From contig PDTL01000016.1 in NCBI GenBank assembly GCA_002748835.1, positions 1 to 64,000 of the forward strand: a stretch of DNA of 64,000 nt, read 5' to 3'. Source of the stretch: Deltaproteobacteria bacterium (lineage in GTDB: Bacteria; Desulfobacterota; Desulfobacteria; Desulfobacterales; GCA-2748835). Made by a program: the position numbers and the translations under genes. Below are positions 18,200-27,276 of the stretch, piece by piece (the stretch's first letter is position 1; each line of letters begins with the position of its first letter). Under the pieces are notes generated by a model that had not been told where the DNA came from, did not search any database, and worked only from the letters and a program-made list of their open reading frames with translations.

Positions 18200-19420
18200 T
18201 TATTTACGCCGAACCAGAAATGTATTGATCCGGTTCCCTTCCATTTCTTTCACGGTCACAATAAACCGCCCAAACACAAAATGTTCCTTTTCCTGGGGGA
18301 TGCGTCCGATTCGTCCCATCACAAAACCGGAGAAGGTGTCATAGTCGTTCGATTTGTCAATGGTCATATCGAGAATTTCATTCACTTCATGGATGGAGGT
18401 CTTTCCCTGCACCATCCATTCCCGGTTCTGGAGACGAATGATATTGGGTTTCACCACATCGGTCTCGTCATGGATCTCGCCCACAAGCTCTTCAAGCACA
18501 TCTTCCAGCGAGACCAGGCCGACCACTTCACCATATTCATTCACCACAATAGCGACATGATCCTTGCGACGCTTGAACTGATGCAGAAGCGTGTTGATCT
18601 TCACACTTTCCGGCACAAAATACGGTTTTCGCAGCAGGGGCCGGATATCCCCCACGGGCTCATGGGTTTCCGCCTGCCGTTGGAAAAGATCCTTGAGGTT
18701 CAGGATTCCCGCCACATGATCAATATCGCCGTCGATCACCGGTATCCGTGAAAAACCGGATTTCGCCACCGCTTCCATAGGAAACGGTTCATTGCAGTCC
18801 ACCACGAACATATCCGCGCTCGAGGTCATGATCTCAGAGGCACAGATGTCATCAAACTTAAAAATATTTTGAATCAGCGTTTTTTCTTCAGCCCGGATCT
18901 CCCCCGCCTCTTCTCCGACTTCGATAATGGTCTTAAGCTCTTCTTCGGTAACTGCTGGCAAAGAAGAGGGCCGACCGGTGATCCGGGTAAGCAGCCCAAG
19001 TAACCACACCATGGGCCGCAGCACCCAGTAGAGTCCGTACAGGGGATAAATCACCAGCTGAGAGACCGTCACATTATAGGTCGTGGCCAGGGTCTTGGGG
19101 ACAATTTCACCGAAGACCAGGATCAAAAGGGTTATGGCGCCGGTCGCCAGACTCACCGCATTGGGCGCTTTAAGACGGATGGCCACTGCCGTTGCCAGGG
19201 ATGCCATGCCCAGGTTCACAATATTGTTTCCAATGAGGATGGTCGTGAGCAGTGCATGGGGATCTGACTTCATCTTCCGGATCAACTGTATGGCGCGGCC
19301 GCCGTCACGAGCCAGATGTTCAACTTTAAGACTGCTCAGGGAAAACAGTGCCGTCTCGGCGGACGAAAAAAAACCTGACAGGACCAGCATCATCAACAGG
19401 GCCACCAGCTCCGAGGTCAT
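18200..19420 (-). CDS. CNNM/CBS-domain membrane protein (HlyC/CorC family)
   Basis: Integral membrane protein of the CNNM transporter family, which includes Mg2+/Co2+ efflux-related CorB/YfjD proteins. It has an N-terminal DUF21/CNNM domain with several membrane segments (LSGFFSSAETALFSLS, IGNNIVNLGMASLA, LLILVFGEIVPKTLA). A tandem CBS pair follows (about residues 200-330, including FSRIPVIDGDIDHVAGILNLKDLF and VAIVVNEYGEVVGLVSLEDVLEE), then a C-terminal CorC/HlyC domain. I prefer the start at 19420, 9 nt after GGAG, over the ATG at 19429 that abuts it. The transported ion cannot be told from sequence. Confidence 0.9.
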   Translation of the reverse strand: MTSELVALLMMLVLSGFFSSAETALFSLSSLKVEHLARDGGRAIQLIRKMKSDPHALLTTILIGNNIVNLGMASLATAVAIRLKAPNAVSLATGAITLLILVFGEIVPKTLATTYNVTVSQLVIYPLYGLYWVLRPMVWLLGLLTRITGRPSSLPAVTEEELKTIIEVGEEAGEIRAEEKTLIQNIFKFDDICASEIMTSSADMFVVDCNEPFPMEAVAKSGFSRIPVIDGDIDHVAGILNLKDLFQRQAETHEPVGDIRPLLRKPYFVPESVKINTLLHQFKRRKDHVAIVVNEYGEVVGLVSLEDVLEELVGEIHDETDVVKPNIIRLQNREWMVQGKTSIHEVNEILDMTIDKSNDYDTFSGFVMGRIGRIPQEKEHFVFGRFIVTVKEMEGNRINTFLVRRK

Positions 19421-19603
19421 AGAAAACATCTCCTTTATACTAGCGTGCCATCCGGCACATCATCTGGTTCAATCATTGTTTACCATCTTTTAACCGATCG
19501 CGGGACAACTGGCAAGAAAGAACTCAACCCTTTAGAATTAAAGCATTCAATCACAAAAGGTCAGACGTTTGTTCCAAAAAAAAAGAATGGTCATACAAAA
19601 TAC

Positions 19604-19631
19604 TTGACAATACCGGCCCGGCTAATAGTAT
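19604..19631 (+). promoter_or_regulatory. Promoter of the acyl-CoA dehydrogenase gene
   Basis: A perfect TTGACA (19604-19609), a 16-nt spacer and TAGTAT (19626-19631) lie in an AT-rich stretch. Transcription would start near 19638, leaving a leader of about 160 nt. Confidence 0.6.
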
Positions 19632-19639
19632 ACCTCCTT

Positions 19640-19798
19640 TAATATGAATTGAATGTCACGCTGAACGGTTAACGTGCCTGTGGATGTGGGTGGGTCCGCC
19701 TGAAACGTATAGACATATCGAAACCGTTCGGAGTCACAAACAGCTTACCGAACTTTAATTTTAAGTTCAGAACCTAGGGTATAAGGAGAAAGAAAAAC
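19640..19798 (+). other. Long structured 5' leader of the acyl-CoA dehydrogenase mRNA
   Basis: The leader contains an 8-bp inverted repeat GAACGGTT/AACCGTTC (19663-19670 with 19722-19729). A second hairpin GAACTT/AAGTTC lies at 19750-19755 with 19763-19768. A good ribosome site (AAGGAG) sits before the ATG. No known riboswitch class is recognised and no terminator is seen, so stability or translation control is more likely than attenuation. Confidence 0.35.
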
Positions 19799-21628
19799 AT
19801 GGCTCAACAGATTGCAGATCTTCGGGATCAGGAATTTGTCCTGCACGAAATGCTGAATGTCGAATCCTTCAGCAAAAATGAACAGTTTGCAGACTTCAAC
19901 AAGAAAACCATTGACATGCTTCTGAAGGAAGCCCGTAATCTGGCAGTGAACGAGATCCTTCCCGTGAACAAGACTGCCGACGTTCACAACGGACATCCTG
20001 AAGGTTGTAAGCTGGAAAATCAGCAGGTCTACGCGCCGCCCTCATATCACCGTCCATACAAGCTGTTCTGCGAAGGTGAATGGGTTGCCATGTGTGACGA
20101 ACCTGAATTCGGCGGCCAGGGCATGCCCCACTCCGTCGCCATTGCCTGCGGCGAATACTTCACCGGCGCCAGCTGCGCGTTCATGATGTACCCGGGCCTG
20201 ACCCATGGCTGCGGTAACCTGATCAAGACATTCGGTACCGAGGAACAGAAGGCAACCTACCTGAAAAAAGTGTTCACCGGCGAATGGGGCGGCACCATGT
20301 GTCTGACCGAAGCCAATGCGGGTTCCGATGTCGGGGCTCTGGAAACCGTTGCTACACCTAACGGCGACGGCACCTACAACATCGTTGGTAACAAGATTTT
20401 CATCTCCGGTGGTGACCATGACATGGTCGACAACGTCATCCATCCGGTTCTGGCCCGCATCGAAGGCGCACCGGCCGGTACCCGCGGCATCTCCCTGTTC
20501 CTGGTTCCGAAAATACGCGTTAACCCAGACGGTTCCCTGGGTGAAAACAACGACGTATACGTCACCGGTATCGAAGAAAAAATGGGGATCCACGGCAACG
20601 CCACCTGTTCCATCGCTTTTGGCTCCTCCGGTAACTGCATCGGCACCCTGCTGGGTGAAGAAAACAAAGGCATGAAGGCCATGTTCGTCATGATGAACGA
20701 AGCCCGTCAGGGTGTGGCCATGCAGGGTCAGGGGTTTGCAACCGCATCCTACCTCAACGCGGTGGCCTATGCCAAAGAGCGGATCCAGGGGCCGAACCTG
20801 ATGAACATGCTCGACGCCGATCCGCCCAAGGTTCCCATCATCCAGCATCCGGACGTCCGTCGCAACCTGCTGATCATGAAATCCTATGTTGACGGTATGC
20901 GTGCCCTGCTCTACTACATGTCCTACTGTTTTGACATGGTGCACGTGGCAAAAACCGAAGAAGAAAAAGACAAGTACAACGGACTGATCGAAATTCTGAC
21001 GCCGGTATGCAAGGCCTACGGTACAGACAAGGCCGTTGAAGTGTCTTCTCTGGGCGTACAGATTTACGGTGGTTACGGTTTCATTGAAGAATATCCCCAG
21101 GCACAGCACTACCGTGATGCAAAAATCGCCTGCATCTACGAAGGCACCAACGGTATCCAGGCCATGGATCTGCTGGGTCGTAAACTCGGCATGAAAAAAG
21201 GCAAGCCCATGATGGATTTGTTCGGCGAAATCATGAAGACCGTTGGCGATGCCAAAGAAGCCGGTCTGGACGATCTGGCCGCCGGTCTGGAAAAAGCCAT
21301 TAACAAACTGGGTGAAGTGGCCATGAAAATGGGTCAGGTTGCCATGAGCGAAAAAATTCTGGACGCATTTGGTTCCGCCACCCTGTTCCAGGAAGTCTGC
21401 GGTGACGTTGCCATGGCATGGATGCTGACCTGGCGCGCCATTGTTGCCCAAAAGACCATCAAAGACGGAAACGTCAAGAAAAAAGACGCTGCCTTCTACG
21501 ATGGCCAGCTGATTACCGCAAAATTTTTCTTTGAACAGCTGCTGCCCACTGCCATGGGCCGTATGAATGCGGTGCTGAACACCTCTGGCGCTGTCATGGA
21601 AATGCCCGAAGAGGCATTTGCCAGTTAA
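19799..21628 (+). CDS. Long-form acyl-CoA dehydrogenase
   Basis: FAD-dependent acyl-CoA dehydrogenase that introduces the alpha-beta double bond and passes electrons to ETF. At 609 residues it is longer than classical enzymes (about 380) and matches the 600-residue group that includes 3-methylmercaptopropionyl-CoA dehydrogenase-type (DmdC-like) proteins. It has an extra N-terminal segment and a C-terminal helical domain (from about residue 470). The FAD/substrate motifs CLTEANAGSDVGALET and IYGGYGFIEEYPQAQHYRD are present. The catalytic glutamate is likely in YEGTNGIQAMDLLGRK (about residue 448). GGT/CTG-rich codon use and a consensus promoter suggest high expression. Substrate is unknown. 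Confidence 0.92.
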   Translation: MAQQIADLRDQEFVLHEMLNVESFSKNEQFADFNKKTIDMLLKEARNLAVNEILPVNKTADVHNGHPEGCKLENQQVYAPPSYHRPYKLFCEGEWVAMCDEPEFGGQGMPHSVAIACGEYFTGASCAFMMYPGLTHGCGNLIKTFGTEEQKATYLKKVFTGEWGGTMCLTEANAGSDVGALETVATPNGDGTYNIVGNKIFISGGDHDMVDNVIHPVLARIEGAPAGTRGISLFLVPKIRVNPDGSLGENNDVYVTGIEEKMGIHGNATCSIAFGSSGNCIGTLLGEENKGMKAMFVMMNEARQGVAMQGQGFATASYLNAVAYAKERIQGPNLMNMLDADPPKVPIIQHPDVRRNLLIMKSYVDGMRALLYYMSYCFDMVHVAKTEEEKDKYNGLIEILTPVCKAYGTDKAVEVSSLGVQIYGGYGFIEEYPQAQHYRDAKIACIYEGTNGIQAMDLLGRKLGMKKGKPMMDLFGEIMKTVGDAKEAGLDDLAAGLEKAINKLGEVAMKMGQVAMSEKILDAFGSATLFQEVCGDVAMAWMLTWRAIVAQKTIKDGNVKKKDAAFYDGQLITAKFFFEQLLPTAMGRMNAVLNTSGAVMEMPEEAFAS

Positions 21629-21710
21629 TCAGCAAACGGCCAGGGACGCTGCCGGCACAGGGTATTCCCTGGGCCGGATACAGAACCGGCAGCAGTGAAA
21701 CACGATAAAA

Positions 21711-21742
21711 AAGGCCGGATCTTTTACAGATCCGGCCTTTTT
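21711..21742 (+). terminator. Bidirectional terminator between acyl-CoA dehydrogenase and livF
   Basis: A perfect inverted repeat AAGGCCGGATC/GATCCGGCCTT (21711-21721 and 21729-21739) has T residues on the right and A residues on the left. It therefore terminates the plus-strand dehydrogenase gene and can also end the minus-strand liv operon. Confidence 0.85.
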
Positions 21743-21811
21743 ATATGGGGACGATTCGTTTTTACCGTCAGCGTCCCCTTTCAGGGGCGCGCTATACAAA
21801 CGCGTTGCAGG

Positions 21812-22582
21812 TCACGCAGGGTTACGGGGCCCCGTTAACGGCAATCGCCCTGATCGCTCATCACATTCGGATACGTTCCCTCCCAGATACGCGTTTCTCA
21901 CATTCGTGTTCGCGAGCAGATTTTCCGCAGTATCTTCGAGCACCAGCTTTCCGACCTCCAGCACATATCCCCGGTTTGCCAGCTTCAATGCGGCCCGGAC
22001 ATTCTGTTCCACGATGACCACGGTCAGACCGGCCCGGTTGATCTCCGCCACCGTATCAAAAATCGCCTGAATCAGAATCGGCGCCAGGCCTAGGCTGGGT
22101 TCATCAAGCAGGAGAATTTCCGGCTGGGCCATGAGGGCCCGCGCAATGGCCAGCATCTGCTGTTCTCCGCCACTCAAGGTGCCGGCCAGCTGTTCCCGGC
22201 GTTCTTTTAATACGGGGAACAGCTCGAAGATCCAGGAACGGGTATAGGCGATCTTTTTTGAATCCGTGCAGAGAAACGCACCCAGGCGCAGGTTTTCCGC
22301 GACGGTCAGGGTACCGAACACCCGACGTCCCTCGGGCACCTGTGCAATCCCCATCTTGACGACTTCATGGGCTTTTAGTTTATAAATCGGAGTATCCTTG
22401 TAGAGAATGCTGCCCGAAGCCGGTTTGACAAGACCGCTGATGCTCATGAGGGTGGTGGATTTTCCGGCGCCGTTGGCACCGAGGATACTGACGATCTCGC
22501 CCTTTCCTACTGTAAGGGTGATCCCCTTCAGGGCGTCGACGTTTCCATACTTCACAACCAGATCTTGAATCTTAAGCAACAT
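21812..22582 (-). CDS. livF: Branched-chain amino acid ABC transporter ATPase LivF
   Basis: One of two cytoplasmic ATPases of a branched-chain amino acid (HAAT) importer. The 256 residues contain Walker A GANGAGKST, signature LSGGEQQMLAIARAL, Walker B LLLDEPSLGLAP and the switch histidine region. The C terminus carries about 20 extra residues after the usual end (AYLGG). It is last in the liv operon, 2 nt after livG. Confidence 0.95.
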   Translation of the reverse strand: MLLKIQDLVVKYGNVDALKGITLTVGKGEIVSILGANGAGKSTTLMSISGLVKPASGSILYKDTPIYKLKAHEVVKMGIAQVPEGRRVFGTLTVAENLRLGAFLCTDSKKIAYTRSWIFELFPVLKERREQLAGTLSGGEQQMLAIARALMAQPEILLLDEPSLGLAPILIQAIFDTVAEINRAGLTVVIVEQNVRAALKLANRGYVLEVGKLVLEDTAENLLANTNVRNAYLGGNVSECDERSGRLPLTGPRNPA

Positions 22583-22584
22583 GA

Positions 22585-23349
22585 TCAGTCTTCGTCCGTT
22601 CCGAGATAGGCTTCGATGACCCGGGGATGGGTCTTGATGTCCTCAGGTGCGCCTTCGGCGATCTTTGAGCCGTATTCCAGCACCACAATACGGTCACAGG
22701 CTTTCATGACAAGGCTCATGTCATGCTCGATCAGAAATACGGTGATCCCCCGTTTCCGTATGGCCTCGATGAGTGTCACCAGGGCCTCGGTTTCCTGATC
22801 GTTCATGCCGCCGGCCGGCTCATCTAAAATCAACAATCGGGGCTCGCTGGCCAGGGCCCGGGCGATCTCCAGAAGCCGCTGGTTGCCGTAGGAGAGATTG
22901 ACGGCATCGGTTTCCGTAAACGCGCCCAGTCCCACAAAATCGATTTCCCCCAGAGCGCGCGCCAGTGCGGCTGCCTCTTCCTGCTTTTGTCCCGGGGTAC
23001 GGAACATGGCAGACAACAGCCCGGCGTTCATACGGCAGTGACAGCCGGCCAGCACATTTTCCAGCGCTGTCATGCTCGAAAACAGCCGGATCGACTGAAA
23101 CGTCCGGGCAATGCCCGCGCGCACGATCCGGTTCGGCTGCAGACCGGTGATATCCGCATCCGCAAACCGGATGGTCCCCTGGTCCGGCGTGTAGTTGCCG
23201 GTGATCAGGTTGAAACAGGTGGTTTTCCCGGCGCCATTGGGGCCGATCAGACCGACCACCTCGCCGGTGTCCACATGGTAGGTGACCCGGTTTACCGCCG
23301 TAAGGCCGCCGAAGGTCTTGGTCACATTATCCACAGACAACAGCGGCAT
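22585..23349 (-). CDS. livG: Branched-chain amino acid ABC transporter ATPase LivG
   Basis: Second ATPase of the importer. The 254 residues carry Walker A GPNGAGKTT, the LivG-type segment GIARTFQSIRLFSSMTALENV, signature LSYGNQRLLEIARAL, Walker B LLILDEPAGGMN and the terminal HPRVIEAYLG. It overlaps the livM stop at one base, and livF follows at once. Confidence 0.95.
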   Translation of the reverse strand: MPLLSVDNVTKTFGGLTAVNRVTYHVDTGEVVGLIGPNGAGKTTCFNLITGNYTPDQGTIRFADADITGLQPNRIVRAGIARTFQSIRLFSSMTALENVLAGCHCRMNAGLLSAMFRTPGQKQEEAAALARALGEIDFVGLGAFTETDAVNLSYGNQRLLEIARALASEPRLLILDEPAGGMNDQETEALVTLIEAIRKRGITVFLIEHDMSLVMKACDRIVVLEYGSKIAEGAPEDIKTHPRVIEAYLGTDED

Positions 23350-24326
23350 CAGGCACCTCCTCCGGGCTGATTGGCGGCCGTGGTGCGGTGCCGGTCATAT
23401 CGGTAGGTTCGCGGCACGGGCGGAAGAATGCCCTTGTTGCGGAAAATCATCATGGCCACCATGGCCGCCCCGAAGACCAGCATGCGGGCAGAGGCAAATT
23501 CACGGAACAGTTCAGGCAGTCCGATCACGATCACCGCTCCGAGCAGCACGCCGGGAATACTGCCGGACCCGCCGAGGATCACCATGGTGAAAAGAATCAC
23601 CGACTCCCAGAAGTTGAAGGATTCAGGCGCGATAATGGTCATCTTGGCGGCAAAGATGTTACCGGCCATGCCAGCCCAGACCGCGCCAATCACAAAGGCG
23701 GCCAGTTTATAATACGCGGTATTCACCCCGCAGCCTTCGGCAGCCACATCATCGGCCTTGATATAATTGAGGGCTCTGCCAAATCGGGAGGCTTCCAGGC
23801 GGCGGAACAAAAAAATCGATACAACCAGAAAACTGCCGATGAGATAGTAAAACTGATGGGGTTTGGCAATTTTGTATCCGAAAATCATGGGCCGGCTAAT
23901 CCCGAAGATCCCGTTGGACCCGCCGGTGATGCCGAAGATATCGTTGATCAGAGCGATCCGGACAATTTCCACCATCCCGATGGTCACGATGAGAAGATAA
24001 TCTCCGCGCAAATGAATGATAGGCCGCGCCACGATCAGGGCAAAGATCCCGGCCGTCAATCCGCTTAACGGAAAAAGCCAGAGTACGGGGATGTGCCACG
24101 TGGTGCTGATGATGGCGGTGGTATAGGCACCCACTGCGTAAAAGGCCGCATGCCCCATATGAAAGAGCCCTGCATGGCCGAGGATCAGGTTCAGACTCAG
24201 GCCGAGAATGGCATAGAGTCCCACATTGTTCAACACATCCACCCAGTACGGATTTTTTATGACCAGGGGGAACACGAGCAGGACCAGCCCGATCCCCCAG
24301 TAGCCTGCAATTGTCGATCGCTTCAT
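23349..24326 (-). CDS. livM: Branched-chain amino acid ABC transporter permease LivM
   Basis: Inner-membrane permease. The start at ATG 24326 overlaps the livH stop (ATGA) and gives 325 residues, beginning MKRSTIAGYWGIGLVLLVFP. Longer upstream frames lie inside livH. About eight to ten hydrophobic segments are present, with the family motifs LNLILGHAGLFHMGHAAFYAVGAY and the cytoplasmic loop around GRALNYIKADDVAAEGCGVN. It pairs with LivH to form the channel. Confidence 0.93.
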   Translation of the reverse strand: MKRSTIAGYWGIGLVLLVFPLVIKNPYWVDVLNNVGLYAILGLSLNLILGHAGLFHMGHAAFYAVGAYTTAIISTTWHIPVLWLFPLSGLTAGIFALIVARPIIHLRGDYLLIVTIGMVEIVRIALINDIFGITGGSNGIFGISRPMIFGYKIAKPHQFYYLIGSFLVVSIFLFRRLEASRFGRALNYIKADDVAAEGCGVNTAYYKLAAFVIGAVWAGMAGNIFAAKMTIIAPESFNFWESVILFTMVILGGSGSIPGVLLGAVIVIGLPELFREFASARMLVFGAAMVAMMIFRNKGILPPVPRTYRYDRHRTTAANQPGGGA

Positions 24327-25228
24327 AGCTTGTCCGCCACCCGTTCGCCCAGAAGGCCTGTGGGCCGAACGATGAGTATTAAAATCAATACGCCAAATGC
24401 GATAGCGTCCTTCCATGCCATGGAAATATACGCCGCGCCCAGGGCTTCGATCACCCCCAGGATCAATCCGCCCAGCATGGCGCCCGGGATATTGCCGATG
24501 CCGCCCAGGATGGCGGCCGTAAACGCCTTAAGCCCGTAGATCCAGCCCATGGTAAAGTTGATCTGCCCGTAGTAGAGCCCCACCAGCACGCCGGCCACAC
24601 CGCCCAGGGCCGGACCGATGATAAAGACCCGCCTGATGACCCGGTTCACGTTAATGCCCATCAGCATGGCCGCCCCCTGGTCAATGGCAGCCGCCCGGAT
24701 GGCCATGCCGGTCCGGGTTTTCTGGATAAAAAAGTAGAGCCCGGCCATGAGGGCCAGGGACACACCCAGGATCGCAATCCGGATGATCGGCATGTTCATT
24801 CCGAACAGGGATACGGCTGCACGCGGGACAATATCATGGGGATAGACCTGAAACCGTGACCCGTAAATGAGCATAATGGCGTTCTGCAGAAAAATGGAAC
24901 ACCCCAGGGCCGATACCACGGCAGACAGCCGCGGGGATTCACGCAAGGGGCGATAGGCCACCCGTTCGAGAACCACACCGGCCACTGCCACAAATCCCAT
25001 CACCATAACGGCAAGGACGAGACTACCGACCACTGGACCCAGACGGCCCGTCAGTCCCAGGGCGGTGAGCAGGGTCAGCCCCAGATAGGCGCCCAGGGTA
25101 AAGAGATCCCCGTGGGCAAAGTTGATCAGCTTGAGAACCCCGTAGACCATGGAGTATCCCAGCGCGATCAGGGCATAGATCCCCCCAACAGCCAGGCCAT
25201 TGGTCAATTGTTGAAAAAAGAACTCCAT
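24323..25228 (-). CDS. livH: Branched-chain amino acid ABC transporter permease LivH
   Basis: Inner-membrane permease of 301 residues from the ATG at 25228 (MEFFFQQLTNGLAVGGIYAL). LivH motifs include ALGYSMVYGVLKLINFAHGD and the loop RAAAIDQGAAMLMGINVNRV. The late helices AFTAAILGGIGNIPGAMLGG follow. The open frame extends upstream but the extension is not hydrophobic and lacks a ribosome site. It is first of the liv membrane/ATPase genes after the binding protein. Confidence 0.93.
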   Translation of the reverse strand: MEFFFQQLTNGLAVGGIYALIALGYSMVYGVLKLINFAHGDLFTLGAYLGLTLLTALGLTGRLGPVVGSLVLAVMVMGFVAVAGVVLERVAYRPLRESPRLSAVVSALGCSIFLQNAIMLIYGSRFQVYPHDIVPRAAVSLFGMNMPIIRIAILGVSLALMAGLYFFIQKTRTGMAIRAAAIDQGAAMLMGINVNRVIRRVFIIGPALGGVAGVLVGLYYGQINFTMGWIYGLKAFTAAILGGIGNIPGAMLGGLILGVIEALGAAYISMAWKDAIAFGVLILILIVRPTGLLGERVADKL

Positions 25229-25303
25229 AGCATGCCACTCCGCAGTCCGGGTGTCCGTCGGCACGGGGTGTGATCTGCCGACTGGCGGACATCCCAAATC
25301 AGA

Positions 25304-25331
25304 ACCGGCTCACGGAACCCCGTGAACCGGT
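25304..25331 (-). other. Intercistronic hairpin between livJ and livH
   Basis: An imperfect inverted repeat (ACCGG-TCACGG with CCGTGA-CCGGT, loop AACC) lies in the 155-nt gap. There is no T-run. Such structures between a binding-protein gene and permease genes commonly stabilise the upstream mRNA and allow excess binding protein. That role is inferred. Confidence 0.5.
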
Positions 25332-25383
25332 ATCCAACACCATGTAGCCGTTTATGCGACCCGCCCGTTGACACCAGGCACAG

Positions 25384-26505
25384 TTACGGCTGCAGAACAA
25401 AAGATCCGTCTGCGGCCACTTTGTAGACCCGGTAGACATCCCCGACCCGGTCTCCTTTGGCATTAAAGGAGATGGATCCGGTCAGGCCCGGCATGTTTTC
25501 CAGTTTGTCATGGAGGTATGCAGCCACGGCTTTGGGATTCGTGGAGCCGGCCCCCTTGATGGCGGCGACCACCACGTTGAAACCATCACCGGCCAGTACA
25601 CCGTAGATGGAAGCCGGATTGCGGTGAAACCGCTCGGTGAATTTCACCATAAAGGCTTTGGCTTCCGCAGACATCAGGTCCTGGGGAAGCGGGGGGCTCA
25701 GGAAGAAAAATCCCCTGGTTGCGTCTTTTCCGGCAATCTTCACAAGATCCGGATGGTTGGTGGCATCGCCGCCCAGGAACGGAACATCCCAGTTCATTTC
25801 CATTTTCTGGCGCAGCAGCATGGCGGCTTCCGGATAATACCCGGTAAAAAAGACCGCATCCGGGCCAGCGGCTTTCAGAGTGGTCAGCACTGCCGTGTAA
25901 TCCCGTTCACCCGGCGTCAGCGCATCATAGAAAACGATGTCAGCATCCGTCCCCTTGAGGTTGGATTTGATTTCACTGGCAAGCCCTTTGGCATAGGTGG
26001 TGTTGTCGTGCAGGATGGCCACCTTCTTGTATCCCTGCTGCAAGAGGGTTTTCACGGCAACCCGGCTCTGTTCGTCATCCCGGGGGCAGGTGCGGAAAAA
26101 GTAGTTCATGCCTTTTTCGCTGAGGCGGATAGCCGTCGAGCCATTGGCCACCTGGATGATAGTCGATTCATCATAGATATTCTGGGACGCTTCGGTGACC
26201 GAAGAACCATAGGTACCGATCACGGCAACGATGCCCCGTGTGGAGAGCCGCTGGGCTGCCAGGGCCGCGGTCCGGGGGTCTCCCCCGTCATCTTCCACAA
26301 TCACTTCCACCTGTTTTCCCAACAGGCCGCCAGCCGCGTTCAGGTCATCGGCCAGAAGCTTGACAATATTTTTCATGTCTTCCCCTTCACTGGCCCAGGC
26401 ACCGGTCAGGGGCGCCATCAATCCGATCTTCACAGTGCCTTTGGCATAGGCGGCAGTGCCGAACACGAGCGTCACTACAACGGCAAACAACAGACCTTTT
26501 TTCAT
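25384..26505 (-). CDS. livJ: Branched-chain amino acid ABC transporter substrate-binding protein LivJ-like
   Basis: Periplasmic binding protein (type 1 fold) of 373 residues from the ATG at 26505, which has GGAGGAG upstream. A signal peptide (MKKGLLFAVVVTLVFGTAAYA) precedes KGTVKIGLMAPLTGAWASEG, the typical Peripla_BP_6 N terminus. Conserved VEVIVEDDGGDPRTAALAAQRL and GTYGSSVTEASQNIY segments line the ligand cleft. Ligand could be leucine-type amino acids or another carboxylate, as this family is broad. It heads the liv operon, with a weak candidate promoter (TTGACA at 26599-26604) upstream. Confidence 0.92.
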   Translation of the reverse strand: MKKGLLFAVVVTLVFGTAAYAKGTVKIGLMAPLTGAWASEGEDMKNIVKLLADDLNAAGGLLGKQVEVIVEDDGGDPRTAALAAQRLSTRGIVAVIGTYGSSVTEASQNIYDESTIIQVANGSTAIRLSEKGMNYFFRTCPRDDEQSRVAVKTLLQQGYKKVAILHDNTTYAKGLASEIKSNLKGTDADIVFYDALTPGERDYTAVLTTLKAAGPDAVFFTGYYPEAAMLLRQKMEMNWDVPFLGGDATNHPDLVKIAGKDATRGFFFLSPPLPQDLMSAEAKAFMVKFTERFHRNPASIYGVLAGDGFNVVVAAIKGAGSTNPKAVAAYLHDKLENMPGLTGSISFNAKGDRVGDVYRVYKVAADGSFVLQP

Positions 26506-26724
26506 ACAGCTCTCCTCCACCTTAACAATCCATTCTGACGACATATGCATTACCGATAATAATTGAAAACACTTAGCCGTACCAAAGAAGCTAGTGGCTG
26601 TCAATGATTTGAACGCCGTTCACAGGATGAATTCACCCTATCTGATATCAATTTAAGAATCACAAGAGAAACTGAGATATTGCATCATGATAGCAATGAA
26701 ATCATTAGGGGAGAATAGCGTCAT

Positions 26725-26837
26725 CTGTGAAACCTCAAGCGTGCGGCGATCCACCGATGGAGCCGAGCTAGAAACTGCAGCGGAACATCCGGTGCAGGTT
26801 CCGGTGTGGGCAGATGCTGGGCAGGATCGCTTTCCAG
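26725..26837 (-). pseudogene. Shredded remnant of a class I fumarase gene
   Basis: Three short blocks match the intact fumarase gene in the same order and orientation. 26725-26738 matches 28791-28804, about 26738-26775 matches 28878-28915, and about 26778-26837 matches 29276-29337. The last block differs at only a handful of positions. The material between blocks is deleted. It has no coding capacity and is best read as a relic of a second fumarase copy, left of the AT-rich patch. Confidence 0.75.
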
Positions 26838-26925
26838 GTGAAGTGTTTTTTAATTTACTTTCTCATAGGCGAAATTCTCAATTCCTATTCTACCTATTCT
26901 ACTCTTTTAAAAAGTAAAGGGAAAT

Positions 26926-27273
26926 CTACATTTTCCCCTTGACACTATTTCTTTTTTGTTCTTTACGGTAAGATTCAGCTTTAAATGTAAAATTTTGAAG
27001 CAAATCTTTGTCACTCTGAAGCAATTGTTTAATATAAAGTTTTCCATCCTTCACTTTATACTCTTCATCATACCTTGCTAAGATTATTTTCATCGCTTCG
27101 ATATGCTCAGGAGTTATCAAGCTGGGTTCTTCTTTTAATATATGGTCTCCACGTTCAACAACAAGCATAATTGGCACATACTCAACATAGCCCATACAAC
27201 TACATATAAATATTAATGACACATATAATATCAAATAGTTAATCGCGATTAATATCTTTTTAGTTGTTAGCAT
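26926..27273 (-). CDS. Small putative lipoprotein, unknown function
   Basis: 115 residues with an N-terminal hydrophobic segment (IAINYLILYVSLIFICSC) ending in a cysteine that could be a lipobox, followed by a charged globular part (EEPSLITPEHIEAMKIILAR, then lysine-rich end). Base composition is much more AT-rich than the flanking housekeeping genes. It starts 3 nt after the end of the frameshifted lipoprotein gene upstream, so the three small genes here look like one operon. No family is recognised. Confidence 0.6.
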   Translation of the reverse strand: MLTTKKILIAINYLILYVSLIFICSCMGYVEYVPIMLVVERGDHILKEEPSLITPEHIEAMKIILARYDEEYKVKDGKLYIKQLLQSDKDLLQNFTFKAESYRKEQKRNSVKGKM

Positions 27274-27276
27274 TTA

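Noticed and set aside
20042..21451. Minus-strand frame of 469 codons over the acyl-CoA dehydrogenase
   Set aside because: Long only because the sense gene avoids certain codons. Composition (rich in H, F, G, V) is typical of an antisense shadow.
26687..26917. Plus-strand frame of 76 codons left of the AT-rich island
   Set aside because: It reads through the fumarase relic in antisense, so it is not a gene.
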